DNA of 64,000 bases from NCBI RefSeq assembly GCF_040530035.1, contig NZ_JBEWCD010000002.1, forward strand, positions 2,711,793-2,775,792. The letters are read 5' to 3'. The notes beneath the pieces were generated by a model, which was not told the DNA's origin, ran no database searches, and was given only the letters and a program-made list of their open reading frames with translations. A program made the position numbers and the translations under genes. The DNA comes from Roseibium sp. HPY-6. Its GTDB lineage: Bacteria; Pseudomonadota; Alphaproteobacteria; Rhizobiales; Stappiaceae. Every line of letters begins with the position of its first letter. Within the stretch, counting starts at the first letter, position 1. This document shows, piece by piece, positions 51,974-61,802 of this stretch.

Positions 51974-53791
51974 ATGCTCGAAAATTCTGACGAAGAGGGC
52001 AGGCGACTCGTTCTCGGGGTCGCCCGCTCGGCAAATGACAATTCCTGGCGCGAGAGGCTCAGCGCCGCCGAGTCCCGCAGCGCGATGGCCATCGCGCAGC
52101 TGCACGGATTGCCGGATGTACTCGCCCGCGTTCTTGCAGCACGTGGCGTAAGCCAGGATGATGCTCCCGAGTTCCTTGAGCCTTCTCTCAAGTCTCTTAT
52201 GCCGGACCCGTCCAGCCTCAAGGATATGGATGCGGCCGTGACAAGACTTGCCGATGCGCTTCAGGCGGGCAAAAAGGTCGCGATTTTCGGCGATTATGAT
52301 GTCGATGGCGCGACGTCATCGGCCGTCCTGGCCAAATATCTGCAATGGTTGGGGCAAGATCCCGTCATTCACATTCCGGACAGGATTATCGAAGGGTACG
52401 GCCCCAATGGGCCGGCAATCGAACACTTGCGACAAAGTGGGGCCGAGCTCCTGGTGACGCTTGATTGCGGCAGCACCTCCTTCGAAGCCTTCGAGACCGC
52501 TCGAAAACTGAACCTTGATGTCGTTGTGATCGATCATCACCAGGTTGGCGAAGATCTGCCCGACGTGATTGCGCTGGTGAACCCGAACCGGCAGGACGAC
52601 CTTTCCGGACAGGGACATCTCGCGGCAGTGGGCGTCACGTTCCTTTTTCTTGTCGGACTGAACAGGGAGTTGCGCAGGCGAGGCGCCTTTGACGGCCGGC
52701 AACAACCGGATCTGATGGCGCTTCTGGATCTTGTCGCGCTTGGAACCGTGTGTGACGTCGTTCCGCTCCAGGGACTGAACCGTGCCTATGTCACGCGCGG
52801 ACTGACAGTTATGCACCAGCGCCGGAATTACGGTCTGACAGCGCTTGCCGATGTAGCTCGCGTCAACGGCAAACCGGTTCCTTATCACCTGGGATTTCTG
52901 ATCGGCCCAAGGATCAATGCCGGCGGACGCATCGGAGATGCAGCACTTGGAGCCAGGCTGCTGACCACTGAAGATCCGCATGAAGCGCGATCAATCGCTG
53001 AAAGACTCGACCTTCTGAACAGCGAGCGTCAGGCAATGGAAGCACAGATGCTGGAAGAGGCTGGTGCCCAGGCGAGCTTGATGATCGACTCGCGCGATCC
53101 AGCTGTGCTGTTGACGGGATCAGACGATTGGCATCCGGGCATCGTGGGACTGATCGCGGCCCGCCTGAAGGAAGCGCATCGAAGGCCCGCCTTTGCAATT
53201 GCTTACGATGCGAGCGGGAAGGGAACGGGTTCCGGGCGGTCCATACCGGGGGTGGATTTGGGCCGCACGGTCCGTGAAGCGGTTGAAAACGGTCTTCTGG
53301 AGAAAGGCGGAGGTCACACAATGGCCGCAGGGCTCACTGTGCACCGCGCTAACACCGATGACCTTGAAAGTTTCTTCAATGAATCTCTTAAAAAAGACGT
53401 TGAAGAAGCTACAAAAAATAGAGAAATCAAGATTGACGCAGCCCTGACTGCGACTGGTGCCAGTCTTGATTTGCTTGAGCTTCTGGAAAAGGCCGGACCC
53501 TATGGTGCGGGCCATTCCGAACCGGTCTTTGCCTTTCCCGCCCATCGCGTCTCTTTCGCTGACGTGGTTGGAAAAGGTCATGTTCGCGCAACACTGAACT
53601 CAGGCGACGGATCGCCGCTAAAGGCCATCTGCTTCAAAGCGGACGACAAACCTCACGGCAAGATGCTTCTGGAAGGGCGGGGACGAAACCTTCATGTCGC
53701 TGGCACACTTTCCATCGACACCTGGCAGGGTACGCCAAAAGTTCAGCTGAGAATTCTGGACGTCGCTGATCCTCAGAAAGTCAGGCATTGA
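51974..53791 (+). CDS. recJ: Single-stranded-DNA-specific 5'-3' exonuclease RecJ
   Basis: 605 residues. The DHH phosphoesterase motifs are clear: DYDVDG (107-112), LDCGSTS (163-169), IDHHQVGEDLPD (186-197) and the DHHA1 domain with GSGRSIPGVDLG and GGGHTMAAG. A C-terminal OB fold follows. RecJ degrades single strands during recombination and mismatch or excision repair. The start at 51974 has no strong ribosome binding site and may rely on coupling to glpX, 23 bases upstream. Confidence 0.96.
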   Translation: MLENSDEEGRRLVLGVARSANDNSWRERLSAAESRSAMAIAQLHGLPDVLARVLAARGVSQDDAPEFLEPSLKSLMPDPSSLKDMDAAVTRLADALQAGKKVAIFGDYDVDGATSSAVLAKYLQWLGQDPVIHIPDRIIEGYGPNGPAIEHLRQSGAELLVTLDCGSTSFEAFETARKLNLDVVVIDHHQVGEDLPDVIALVNPNRQDDLSGQGHLAAVGVTFLFLVGLNRELRRRGAFDGRQQPDLMALLDLVALGTVCDVVPLQGLNRAYVTRGLTVMHQRRNYGLTALADVARVNGKPVPYHLGFLIGPRINAGGRIGDAALGARLLTTEDPHEARSIAERLDLLNSERQAMEAQMLEEAGAQASLMIDSRDPAVLLTGSDDWHPGIVGLIAARLKEAHRRPAFAIAYDASGKGTGSGRSIPGVDLGRTVREAVENGLLEKGGGHTMAAGLTVHRANTDDLESFFNESLKKDVEEATKNREIKIDAALTATGASLDLLELLEKAGPYGAGHSEPVFAFPAHRVSFADVVGKGHVRATLNSGDGSPLKAICFKADDKPHGKMLLEGRGRNLHVAGTLSIDTWQGTPKVQLRILDVADPQKVRH

Positions 53792-53873
53792 TCCCCGTCG
53801 GAAAAGAACCATTAACCAAACTCTAAGGGTCCTGACTTAGCGTTCTCTCACGAAGGAATCGTGAGGAACAGGC

Positions 53874-54065
53874 ATGCGTGCTCAGAATGAGCTTTCGCCC
53901 TATTTTGCAGAGATAGACAAGCGGACGGACAATGCGCTTCGTGGCATCCGTGAGGTGCGGCGCTCTGCGAAACTCAAGGCCTTGCCTGCGGACCCGAAAG
54001 GCTTTGCCCCCGGGACAGCGTTCCTTGTCGTCTGCGCAACCTTTGTCGGCTTTTTCCTCGATTGA
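53874..54065 (+). CDS. Small single-pass membrane protein
   Basis: 63 residues with GAGGAA eight bases before the ATG, which supports translation. Residues 1-45 are hydrophilic and basic (IDKRTDNALRGIREVRRSAKLKAL). The last ~18 form a single hydrophobic segment (GTAFLVVCATFVGFFLD), so it should be tail-anchored. Likely monocistronic, 82 bases past recJ. No family recognised. Confidence 0.65.
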   Translation: MRAQNELSPYFAEIDKRTDNALRGIREVRRSAKLKALPADPKGFAPGTAFLVVCATFVGFFLD

Positions 54066-54147
54066 ATTCGCACGATAATTCGCGCTTGAATATGCTCGGA
54101 GCTCTGCCTTAAGTCTGGCGTGACAGTCGCCGGAGAGTATTGATTTC

Positions 54148-55065
54148 ATGACGGATTACTCAATATCGCTATGGTCTTACAACCTGAGCCGCGCACCGGC
54201 CAGCGTTGCCGCACTTGCAAAGGAGTTGGAACAGGGACTTGCGAAGGCGTCCGAAGAGGGCGCAAAGCTGCTGATGCTTCCCGAATACTTTGTCGAAAGC
54301 TGTCTGGCCTTCAAACCGGAGGGTTTGCGTCCGGATCAGGAAATGGCTTTCCTTGCTGAAACCGGTCAGGTGCTTTTGAACCTGCTAAAGCCCCTCCCGT
54401 CGAAATACGGTGTCTCGCTTCTGGCGGGATCAATGCCTGTCAAAACAGGTGACCAGATAACCAACACAGCTTACTTGCTTGCCAATGACGGTCGGATCAT
54501 CCGACAGGACAAGTTATGCCTGACACCTTTCGAGCAGGACCCGGAAACCTGGTTCCTGACCCCGGGCAATCGACTTTGTGTTTTTGAGCTCGACGGCATC
54601 AGGATGGCGATCCTGATCTGCCTTGATATCGAAATGCCGGCGCTCAGCTCGCTGCTTGCAAAAGAACAACCCGACCTTTTGCTGGTCCCATCCATGACTG
54701 AAAAGCTGTCCGGCTACCATCGCGTTTACGGATGCGCCAAGGCGCGGGCCGTGGAACTCATGTGCGCGGTTGCTGTCTGTGGCGTCGTCGGCAGGTCAGA
54801 GGGAACGACGCAGAACGAAACGAATGTCTCCGGAGCCGCGCTCTATCTACCCTGTGAAGAAGAATTCGGTTTCAACGGTGTTGCGGCGGAGATTTCGTCA
54901 ACTGACGGACTGGATCGCGAGGAACCTTACCTCGTCTGTATGGTGCCAGTCGCACAATTGCGCCGGTTAAGGGAGGGGAAAGCAGAGGTCTGGCCAGGAG
55001 CATGGAGCGCGGGCCACGTCTCGATTTACACCGATGATTTACCGGAAATTCGTTCGAAAGCCTGA
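54148..55065 (+). CDS. Nitrilase-superfamily carbon-nitrogen hydrolase
   Basis: 305 residues. The Glu-Lys-Cys catalytic triad is present: Glu46 in LMLPEYFVE, Lys122 in IRQDKLCLTPFEQD and Cys158 in AILICLDIEMPALSSLLA. The superfamily cleaves amides or nitriles. The pattern looks closer to amidase/carbamoylase branches than to true nitrilases, but no substrate can be named. Transcribed alone, or with the Nudix gene 84 bases downstream. Confidence 0.9.
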   Translation: MTDYSISLWSYNLSRAPASVAALAKELEQGLAKASEEGAKLLMLPEYFVESCLAFKPEGLRPDQEMAFLAETGQVLLNLLKPLPSKYGVSLLAGSMPVKTGDQITNTAYLLANDGRIIRQDKLCLTPFEQDPETWFLTPGNRLCVFELDGIRMAILICLDIEMPALSSLLAKEQPDLLLVPSMTEKLSGYHRVYGCAKARAVELMCAVAVCGVVGRSEGTTQNETNVSGAALYLPCEEEFGFNGVAAEISSTDGLDREEPYLVCMVPVAQLRRLREGKAEVWPGAWSAGHVSIYTDDLPEIRSKA

Positions 55066-55149
55066 ATTTCTAGTGCACAAAGTGCGCTTTTGACTGGACG
55101 GGCTACGCAAAAATCATTATACCGCAGCCAATCCAGTAAAGGACCGGAC

Positions 55150-55635
55150 ATGAGTCTCGCAAAGTCGTATACAGCAGGGGATGCAACCTGGCTGCAAAGC
55201 TTTGTCGGTTTGTTTTTCAAACCGGCCCGCTTGCAGATTGCAGCCCTGTGCGTGCGTCCCGGCGAAACGGAAAACGAAATTCTCTTGGTTTCGACACGCG
55301 ACACAGGCCGGCTTATCTTGCCCAAGGGCTGGCCGGAGCCGCATCAGCAGGCATACGAAACCGCCTCAACAGAAGCCTATGAGGAAGCCGGGGTTCTCGG
55401 ACGAGCCGAAACGCGTCCGTTAGGCACCTTCCGGTCGTATAAAGGGCTCGGAAACGGTTCGAAAATTCGCACCAAGGTCATGGTGTTCAAATTGCAGTTC
55501 GAAAAGCAACTCAAGAAGTTTCCCGAAATCGGGCAAAGAGAATGCCATTGGGTTCCGTTTTCGAAAGGCATTGAGCTGGCCGACGAACCAGCACTCAAGC
55601 GGTTTTTGCGTCGGCACCGCATGGAAATTGCCTGA
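55150..55635 (+). CDS. Nudix hydrolase, diphosphoinositol-polyphosphatase-like
   Basis: 161 residues from ATG 55150, with AAAGGA six bases upstream; a longer frame from 55090 overlaps nothing useful. The Nudix region reads LPKGWPEPHQQAYETAS-TEAYEEAGV. The REUxEE glutamates are kept (TEAYEE), but the usual first Glu is Gln and the Arg is Thr. The K-G-W-P start is typical of the Ddp1/DIPP-like branch that acts on nucleoside or inositol pyrophosphates. Activity is likely but not assured with these changes. Confidence 0.85.
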   Translation: MSLAKSYTAGDATWLQSFVGLFFKPARLQIAALCVRPGETENEILLVSTRDTGRLILPKGWPEPHQQAYETASTEAYEEAGVLGRAETRPLGTFRSYKGLGNGSKIRTKVMVFKLQFEKQLKKFPEIGQRECHWVPFSKGIELADEPALKRFLRRHRMEIA

Positions 55636-55761
55636 CCTTTGCACCGTTGCCGGATGTTCGGGACTTGCTCATCTCACCTGCGCACCAGAACGCCTCATTT
55701 GATTCCAGGAAACCGAAGCCGCGTCTATTGATTGAAGCATTCATCGAGCGTTGGGTTTTAC

Positions 55762-56493
55762 CTAACGACTACCCGCCTGGGCGGCCAACTGACTGGATTG
55801 CTCGAGTTCCAGATGCGCCCAGACAGGCAGGTGGTCCGACGCGATCCGGGCAGTTTTGGATTTGTGAACCCCGGCCTTGCGGACTTTGAATTCCGGGCTT
55901 GTGATAATCCGGTCAAGACTGCCTACCGGCATCGGGCTCGGGAAACTGCGCCCGGGTGTCGTGACTTCGTAGCGTTCTTCGAACAGCTTCAGGCTTCGCG
56001 CCGAATCGCGCCATTCATTCAGATCCCCGATGAGGACGGTCGGAAGATAATCCAGATTCTCGTGCAACTGGTGCATCAATGAGGTGATCTGTTTCTTTCG
56101 AAAGTGACCGACAAGGCTCAGGTGCATGGCGGCAACGCGAATGGGAGTTCCGTCAATGTCGAGATCCACAGCAACCGCGCCGCGTGGCTCAAGTGTCGGA
56201 AGCTCGATCTTGCGAAAATCCAGAATGCCGATCTTTTTGCGTAACAGGATTGCGTTGCCGTGCCAGCCCAGGCTGCTCGACCCTTTTGAAAACGGAACGG
56301 GATGGTAGTCGGTCTGTTCGAGAATATGATCCCTGTTCAATGTGCTTTCGCGTGGCCCGAATCGCTTGTCGGCTTCCTGCAAGGCAAGAATGTCGCAATT
56401 CAGCTCCTGAATTACCTTCAGAGTTCGCTCCGGCTTGCGGCGCGCGTCCAGTCCGATGGCTTTTTGAATGTTGTAGGAACCGATTTTGAGCAT
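55762..56493 (-). CDS. Endonuclease/exonuclease/phosphatase family protein
   Basis: 243 residues, no signal peptide. The EEP fold signature is complete: Asn8 in GSYNIQKAIG, Glu near 40 in ILALQEADKRFG, GDLNEW, GSLDRIITS and the terminal SDHLPVWAHLEL (Asp-His). The family is metal dependent and covers AP endonucleases, sphingomyelinases and phosphatases. Length and lack of export suggest a cytoplasmic nuclease or phosphodiesterase; its target is unknown. Confidence 0.88.
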   Translation of the reverse strand: MLKIGSYNIQKAIGLDARRKPERTLKVIQELNCDILALQEADKRFGPRESTLNRDHILEQTDYHPVPFSKGSSSLGWHGNAILLRKKIGILDFRKIELPTLEPRGAVAVDLDIDGTPIRVAAMHLSLVGHFRKKQITSLMHQLHENLDYLPTVLIGDLNEWRDSARSLKLFEERYEVTTPGRSFPSPMPVGSLDRIITSPEFKVRKAGVHKSKTARIASDHLPVWAHLELEQSSQLAAQAGSR

Positions 56494-56605
56494 GGCGGGC
56501 AGAGTGGCGGATTTTGTATCTAATTTGCAAGTAAACGCTTTGACAGATTCGCTTTGGGGCCAAAATCAAGGGCAGCGCTGTGAATACCAGACAAAGATGA
56601 AAAAA

Positions 56606-56635
56606 GAACCCTCGTGAGCAAGGTCGCGAGGGTTC
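56606..56635 (-). terminator. Terminator of the soxBDAG operon
   Basis: GAACCCTCG (56606-56614) and CGAGGGTTC (56627-56635) form a perfect 9-bp stem. A-run 56600-56605 provides the U-tract on the minus strand. It lies 25 bases past the soxG stop. Confidence 0.82.
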
Positions 56636-56660
56636 CTGGAAAATCCACAGTGCAGGGCAG

Positions 56661-57236
56661 TTAGGCTGCGCTCAGCTCCTGAGCGGATTGAACAAGCAGG
56701 CCCGACACGTATTCCATGAAAGAGACCCAGGCCTCGACCACAAACGTGTCGGCTCCGGTGCGCCAGATCATCACCGGCGACTTGTGAAAGATCGTTCTGG
56801 AGACCGTGCCGACGGGAAACTCCTCAATCGAAAAATCGATAAAGATCCCTGTGTTCAGCAGCCATGCCGCTTTTTCCCCGCTGACGATGATTGCCTCGGA
56901 TCTTTCCGAAATATCGACAAGCGCATGGGGCTGTTCACCAAGCGCGTTTTCGATCGTCGCAAAGAGCGTTTCCAGATCCTCTTCAGGCGCAAGCAGGGTC
57001 CATTCGTCGGGACCCATCCAGAGCGCCGCACGCTTGGCGCCGACTTCGCTGGACAATGGTTGCGTGGGAAGCGGCACGCCAAAGGCTGTTCCGGCATTCG
57101 CCAGCGCAGCTTCCCGTGCCCGGAACGAAAGCCGGGCAATGGGAGCAGCTTTCAAGATGGACACACCGGATTGGTTCAGAAGAGGGCTGACGCCGGCATC
57201 GGGCGCAATCAGATCATTTGCCAGAACGTCAGACAT
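56661..57236 (-). CDS. soxG: Sarcosine oxidase gamma subunit
   Basis: 191 residues, the usual size of SoxG. Recognisable parts are LSFRAREAALANAGTAFG, AALWMGPDEWTLLAPE and ALVDISERSEAIIVSG; the fold is a small GcvT-like domain. It binds the alpha subunit in the heterotetramer that oxidises sarcosine to glycine and delivers the methyl carbon to tetrahydrofolate. The start overlaps the soxA stop by 8 bases, and the gene ends the operon. Confidence 0.92.
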   Translation of the reverse strand: MSDVLANDLIAPDAGVSPLLNQSGVSILKAAPIARLSFRAREAALANAGTAFGVPLPTQPLSSEVGAKRAALWMGPDEWTLLAPEEDLETLFATIENALGEQPHALVDISERSEAIIVSGEKAAWLLNTGIFIDFSIEEFPVGTVSRTIFHKSPVMIWRTGADTFVVEAWVSFMEYVSGLLVQSAQELSAA

Positions 57237-60231
57237 TTATCCGCGCTCCTTCCTTGTCATAGAAAACAGGACCCGTAACCTCCACGGAAATGCTCCCGTC
57301 CGGCATTGGCACATAAAGTGTTTTGCCATTGAGCGCGTGTCCGTTTTTCACCACCGCCAGAGCGATCGTGCGGTCAAGGGCAGGGCTGAAATAGGACGAT
57401 GTCACGTGACCTTCCGCAGGTGTTCCCGTCGCCGGGTTTTCAGCGGTTGTGATCTGCGCGCCTTCTTCCAGCTTCACCTTGGGATCCTTGGTCAACAGCC
57501 CCACGAACTGCTTGCGGTTTTCTGCCACAAGGTCCGGACGCTCGAGCCCGCGCTTACCGACGAAGTCGTGTTTCTTCTTGCCGATCGCCCAGGTCATTCC
57601 GGCGTCCTGAGGCGTCACGGTGCCATCGGTGTCTTGCCCGACAATGATGTAGCCCTTTTCGGCACGAAGCACGTGCATTGTCTCCGTGCCGTAAGTGGTG
57701 CCGGCATGCTTCTCGATTTCCTTTGCAAGCGTCTCCCACATCATTTTGCCGTGCCGGCGGGGCACGTTGATCTCAAAACCGAGTTCGCCCGTGAAGGAGA
57801 TCCTGAACAACCGGCAGGGGACGCCACAGAAAGTGGCTTCCTTGACGCTCATATGCGGGAAGGCTTCGTTGGAAAGATCAATGCCTTCGATAAACGGGGC
57901 AATCACCTCGCGCGCCTTCGGTCCTTGAACCGCCGCGACGGCATATTGTTCGGTCGTTGACGTGATCCAGACGTTGAGCTCCGGCCATTCGGTCTGGAGG
58001 TAGTCTTCCATTGTCGCAAAGACGCTCGGTGCGCCACCGGTCGTGGTCGTCACGTGGAAACGGTCTTCAGCCAGACGACCGATAACGCCGTCATCTGTTA
58101 TGAAACCGGCATCATTCAAAAGCAGGCCGTAGCGACAACGGCCGGACGCAAGTTTCTTCCATGGATTGGTATACATCCTCTCCAGGAATTCAGCAGCATC
58201 GGGGCCGACGACCTCGATCTTTCCAAGCGTTGACGCATCGAAGAGACCGACGCTTTCACGCACCGTCTTGCATTCGCGTGCAACGGCCGCGTGCATATCT
58301 TCATCATTCCTCGGGAAGTACCATGTTCTCTTCCACTGGCCGACATCTTCGAACACGCCGCCATTGTCGACAACCCAGTCATGCGATGGTGTCCTGCGAA
58401 CCGGATCGAAGAAGTCTCCGCGAGCAACGCCTGCAAAAAGCCCGAAAGTCGTCGGCGTGTAGGGGAGACGGAACGTTGTCAGACCGACGTCCGTCACCGG
58501 TCTTTCCAATGCTCCTGAAGCGATCTGAAGCGCATTCATATTCGACAGACGGCCCTGGTCGGTCGCCATGCCGGTCGTGGTGTAGCGTTTGATGTGTTCG
58601 ATCGACTGCATGCCCTCGCGCACTGCCAGTTTGACGTCTTTTGCGGTAACGTCGTTCTGGTAGTCCACGAATGCCTTGACCTTTGACGCGTTGCGGTCGT
58701 GGGGAAGGGCACCGAGCGTACCACCTTCACCGGCTTCACCACCGCTCGCGGCGGAATAGGTGACTTTCTTGGATGTTCCGATCGCAGCCTTCGCTGCCTC
58801 TTCGCCGGCCGCATAGCCGTCCTCAAGCGTCGCCTGCAAGCCGTAAAGGCCCTTGGCGCCACCGACAGAGCGTTCTTTCTGGATGGATTTTCCGGGAACA
58901 TAGGCGCCTTTGTCCGCATCCCAGACGACCTTGCCGCGGGATTGCGAGTAAAGGCTGACAGTCGGCGTCCAACCACCGGACATCAACAGCGCATCACACT
59001 CAACCTGGCCGCCCGACGCAACCTGTCCGGAAGTCATCAAACGCCCGAGAAGGGCTGTCTTGATGCGCTTCCTGCCAAGTGTGCCGGTGATCACGCATCC
59101 GGCTTCCACACGAATGCCGCGCGCCTTGGCAATGGCGAGGAGGCTTTCGGGAGGTGTCTCACGCATTTCTATGATCGCTGCGATTTCGACACCATGATCG
59201 ACGAGGTCGAATGCGGCCTGCCATGCGGTGTCACAGGCGGTTGCGACCACCACTTTGTGGCCGACCTTGACGCCGTAGCGGTTCAGATAGGTCCGGCCTG
59301 CCTCGGCGAGCAGGATGCCCGGCCGGTCATTCTCGGGGAAGACCATGGGGCGTTCGATCGCCCCGGAGGCAATCACGACTTCCTTTGCCCGCACCTGCCA
59401 CAGGCGTTCACGCGGCAGTTTTGGATCCGGGTTCGCCAGGTGTTCAGTCACCCTTTCCGCAAGCGCGATGTAATTGTGTGCGAAGTAGCCGAAGGCCGTC
59501 GTGCGCGGCAAGAGCGTGACATTGTCCATCGCGCCGAGCTTGGCGATTGTTTCGGCCACCCAATCCGCCGGGGCCATCCCGTCAATACTCGCGTTGGCCT
59601 CGGTGAGTAGCGACCCGCCGAATTCCGACTGCTCATCGCAAAGGATAACTTTCGCACCGCTTTCAGCGGCCGCAACAGCCGCTGCGAGGCCCGCCGGTCC
59701 AGATCCGGCAATCAATACATCGCAATGGGCGTAAAGATTGCCGTAGGTGTCCTGATCAGGATTTTTCGGAGGCTTGCCGAGGCCCGCAGCCGCACGGATG
59801 ACGGGCTCATACACCTTGTCCCAAAAGGACTTCGGCCACATGAAGGTCTTGTAATAAAAACCCGCCGGAAAGAACATGGAGAGGCGATCGTTAATCGCAC
59901 CAACGTCGAAGCCAAGCGAGGGGAACCGGTTTTGCGAGATCGCTTCCAGACCCTGGTAAAGTTCGACCTGGGTCGCGCGCAGGTTCGGCGTCTGGTCGCC
60001 GTTGCGATAGACCCCCACAAGCGCATTAGGCTCCTCCGAACCGGCTGTAACGATCCCGCGTGGACGGTGGTATTTGAAAGACCGGCCAACCAGATGAATT
60101 CCGTTTGCAAGCAGTGCCGACGCCAGCGTGTCACCCTTGTGACCCTGCATCTCCTCGCCGTCGAAGGTGAAGGTGAGCTGCTCGGACCGCTCGATACGGC
60201 CGCCTTTTTCTGTACGGAACGGCTGGCTCAT
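57229..60231 (-). CDS. soxA: Sarcosine oxidase alpha subunit
   Basis: 1000 residues, the family's standard length. The N-terminal ferredoxin-like part (residues 15-110, LTFTFDGEEMQGHKGDTLASALL) precedes a Rossmann NAD/FAD-binding unit (VLIAGSGPAGLAAAVAAAESG, ~175-400). The C-terminal ~400 residues are a GcvT-type THF domain (RFRISFTGELGFEINVPRRHG-like). It binds NAD+ and helps transfer the sarcosine methyl group to THF. The ATG overlaps the soxD stop by 4 bases. Confidence 0.95.
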   Translation of the reverse strand: MSQPFRTEKGGRIERSEQLTFTFDGEEMQGHKGDTLASALLANGIHLVGRSFKYHRPRGIVTAGSEEPNALVGVYRNGDQTPNLRATQVELYQGLEAISQNRFPSLGFDVGAINDRLSMFFPAGFYYKTFMWPKSFWDKVYEPVIRAAAGLGKPPKNPDQDTYGNLYAHCDVLIAGSGPAGLAAAVAAAESGAKVILCDEQSEFGGSLLTEANASIDGMAPADWVAETIAKLGAMDNVTLLPRTTAFGYFAHNYIALAERVTEHLANPDPKLPRERLWQVRAKEVVIASGAIERPMVFPENDRPGILLAEAGRTYLNRYGVKVGHKVVVATACDTAWQAAFDLVDHGVEIAAIIEMRETPPESLLAIAKARGIRVEAGCVITGTLGRKRIKTALLGRLMTSGQVASGGQVECDALLMSGGWTPTVSLYSQSRGKVVWDADKGAYVPGKSIQKERSVGGAKGLYGLQATLEDGYAAGEEAAKAAIGTSKKVTYSAASGGEAGEGGTLGALPHDRNASKVKAFVDYQNDVTAKDVKLAVREGMQSIEHIKRYTTTGMATDQGRLSNMNALQIASGALERPVTDVGLTTFRLPYTPTTFGLFAGVARGDFFDPVRRTPSHDWVVDNGGVFEDVGQWKRTWYFPRNDEDMHAAVARECKTVRESVGLFDASTLGKIEVVGPDAAEFLERMYTNPWKKLASGRCRYGLLLNDAGFITDDGVIGRLAEDRFHVTTTTGGAPSVFATMEDYLQTEWPELNVWITSTTEQYAVAAVQGPKAREVIAPFIEGIDLSNEAFPHMSVKEATFCGVPCRLFRISFTGELGFEINVPRRHGKMMWETLAKEIEKHAGTTYGTETMHVLRAEKGYIIVGQDTDGTVTPQDAGMTWAIGKKKHDFVGKRGLERPDLVAENRKQFVGLLTKDPKVKLEEGAQITTAENPATGTPAEGHVTSSYFSPALDRTIALAVVKNGHALNGKTLYVPMPDGSISVEVTGPVFYDKEGARINV

Positions 60232-60533
60232 TTGCCGGCCTCCTTGGCAAGCTCTTCAAGATCCGGCATCGGTTCGCCAGCCTTGTAGAATTTAAGGAAA
60301 TCGTCGCTGACGGTGTGCCGGACAGCGTTGAAAAAGCGGCCGCAGCCATGAATGTGGCGCCAGCGCTCGACATAGACACCCTTGGTGTTGCTGCGCATAT
60401 AGAGGAAGTTGACCCAATCCTCGTCGCTTGTTTGCGCCGGGTCGGCGGGGCGTGCGATATGCGCTTCGCCGCGGCAGGAGAACTCCGTCTCCGGACGCGA
60501 AACGCCGCAATAGGGGCAGTAAACCAGCAGCAT
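60228..60533 (-). CDS. soxD: Sarcosine oxidase delta subunit
   Basis: 101 residues. The zinc site is complete: Cys6 and Cys9 in YCPYCG, then His and Cys64 in HIHGCGRFF. The rest (GEAHIARP, EDWVNFLYMRSNTKG) is diagnostic for SoxD. GGGAGA precedes the ATG and the gene begins 15 bases past soxB. It is a structural subunit of the heterotetramer. Confidence 0.95.
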   Translation of the reverse strand: MLLVYCPYCGVSRPETEFSCRGEAHIARPADPAQTSDEDWVNFLYMRSNTKGVYVERWRHIHGCGRFFNAVRHTVSDDFLKFYKAGEPMPDLEELAKEAGK

Positions 60534-60548
60534 CTGATGAAATCTCCC

Positions 60549-61802
60549 CTAGTGAGCGACGGCGGCGGCGGCCGCTTCGTCGATCAGGCGTCCTGTGCGG
60601 AAGCGGTCGATGGTGAAAGGTGCGTTGATGGGGTGCGGCTCGTCCTTTGCAATGGTGTGCGCAAAGACATGACCGGATCCGGGAGTGGCTTTGAAACCGC
60701 CCGTGCCCCAGCCGCAATTGACGTAAAGGCCCTGTACAGGGGTCTTCGAAAGGATAGGCGAGCGATCGGGTGTCACGTCGACGATACCGCCCCAGTTCCG
60801 CAACATCCGCATCCGCCGGAAGTGCGGGAAGAGCTCACAGATTGCGTCGATGGTGTGATTGGTAATGTGGATACCGCCTGTCTGCGAATAGGAAATGAAC
60901 TGATCCGTGCCGGCGCCGATCACCAGTTCACCCTTGTCGGATTGCGAGATGTAGGCGTGGATCGTGTTGGACATGACAACGCATGGAAATGCGGGCTTTA
61001 CAGGTTCCGACACCAGCGCCTGGAGCGGGAACGATTCCAGCGGCATGCGAACGCCGGCCATGTCCATCACGGTCGAGGTGTGCCCGGCTGCGACGACACC
61101 GATTTTTTTGGCTTTAATGAAGCCCTTCGACGTTTCAACGCCTTCGACGGCACCGTCCTGACCGCGCCGGATGCCTGTGACGGCGCAGTTCTGGATGATA
61201 TCGACCCCCATGTCATCTGCGCCGCGTGCATAACCCCAGGCCACGGCATCGTGTCTTGCCGTGCCGCCGACGCGCTGAAGGGCTGCCCCCATGACTGGGT
61301 AGCGGATATTCTTTGAGATGTTGAGAGGCGGGCAATATTCCTTGGCCTGCTCGGGCGTCAACCATTCGTTCTGAACGCCTGCCAATCGATTTGCGTGGAT
61401 GTGCCGCTGTGCGACCTGAATGTCATGCACCGTATGCGCAAGCATCATGACACCGCGCGCCGAATACATGACGTTGTAATTCAATTCCTGCGAAAGGCCA
61501 TGCCAGAGACCAATCGCATGATTGTAGAGCGCGGCGCTTTCTTCCCAGAGATAGTTCGAACGAACAATGGTTGTGTTCCGGCCTGTGTTTCCGCCACCGA
61601 GCCAGCCTTTTTCGATCACCGCCACGTTTCGAACGCCGTGTTCCTTTGCAAGATAGTAGGCAGTTGCGAGCCCGTGACCGCCTGCGCCAACGATGACAAC
61701 GTCGTACTCGGTCTTGGGCTCGGGCGAACGCCATTGGCGTCCCCAGTTCTGGTGCGCGGAAAAGGCGTTCTTCGCCAATTCCAGAAAGGAATAACGCTTC
61801 AT
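60549..61802 (-). CDS. soxB: Sarcosine oxidase beta subunit
   Basis: 417 residues from ATG 61802; a six-codon longer frame is rejected because [13 protein letters not shown] is the conserved start. It carries the FAD-dependent amine oxidase: dinucleotide motif [18 protein letters not shown] near residue 33, [15 protein letters not shown] after it, and [18 protein letters not shown] near the end. The covalent FMN histidine of the family should lie around residue 170. First gene of soxBDAG. It diverges from frmA, so sarcosine-derived formaldehyde and its detoxification genes lie side by side. Confidence 0.95.
   Translation of the reverse strand: MKRYSFLELAKNAFSAHQNWGRQWRSPEPKTEYDVVIVGAGGHGLATAYYLAKEHGVRNVAVIEKGWLGGGNTGRNTTIVRSNYLWEESAALYNHAIGLWHGLSQELNYNVMYSARGVMMLAHTVHDIQVAQRHIHANRLAGVQNEWLTPEQAKEYCPPLNISKNIRYPVMGAALQRVGGTARHDAVAWGYARGADDMGVDIIQNCAVTGIRRGQDGAVEGVETSKGFIKAKKIGVVAAGHTSTVMDMAGVRMPLESFPLQALVSEPVKPAFPCVVMSNTIHAYISQSDKGELVIGAGTDQFISYSQTGGIHITNHTIDAICELFPHFRRMRMLRNWGGIVDVTPDRSPILSKTPVQGLYVNCGWGTGGFKATPGSGHVFAHTIAKDEPHPINAPFTIDRFRTGRLIDEAAAAAVAH

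Noticed and set aside
60315..61316. 333-residue plus-strand frame over soxD/soxB, and similar frames at 58699-59610 and 56806-57960
   Set aside because: All are antisense to the intact sox operon, with no recognisable domain.
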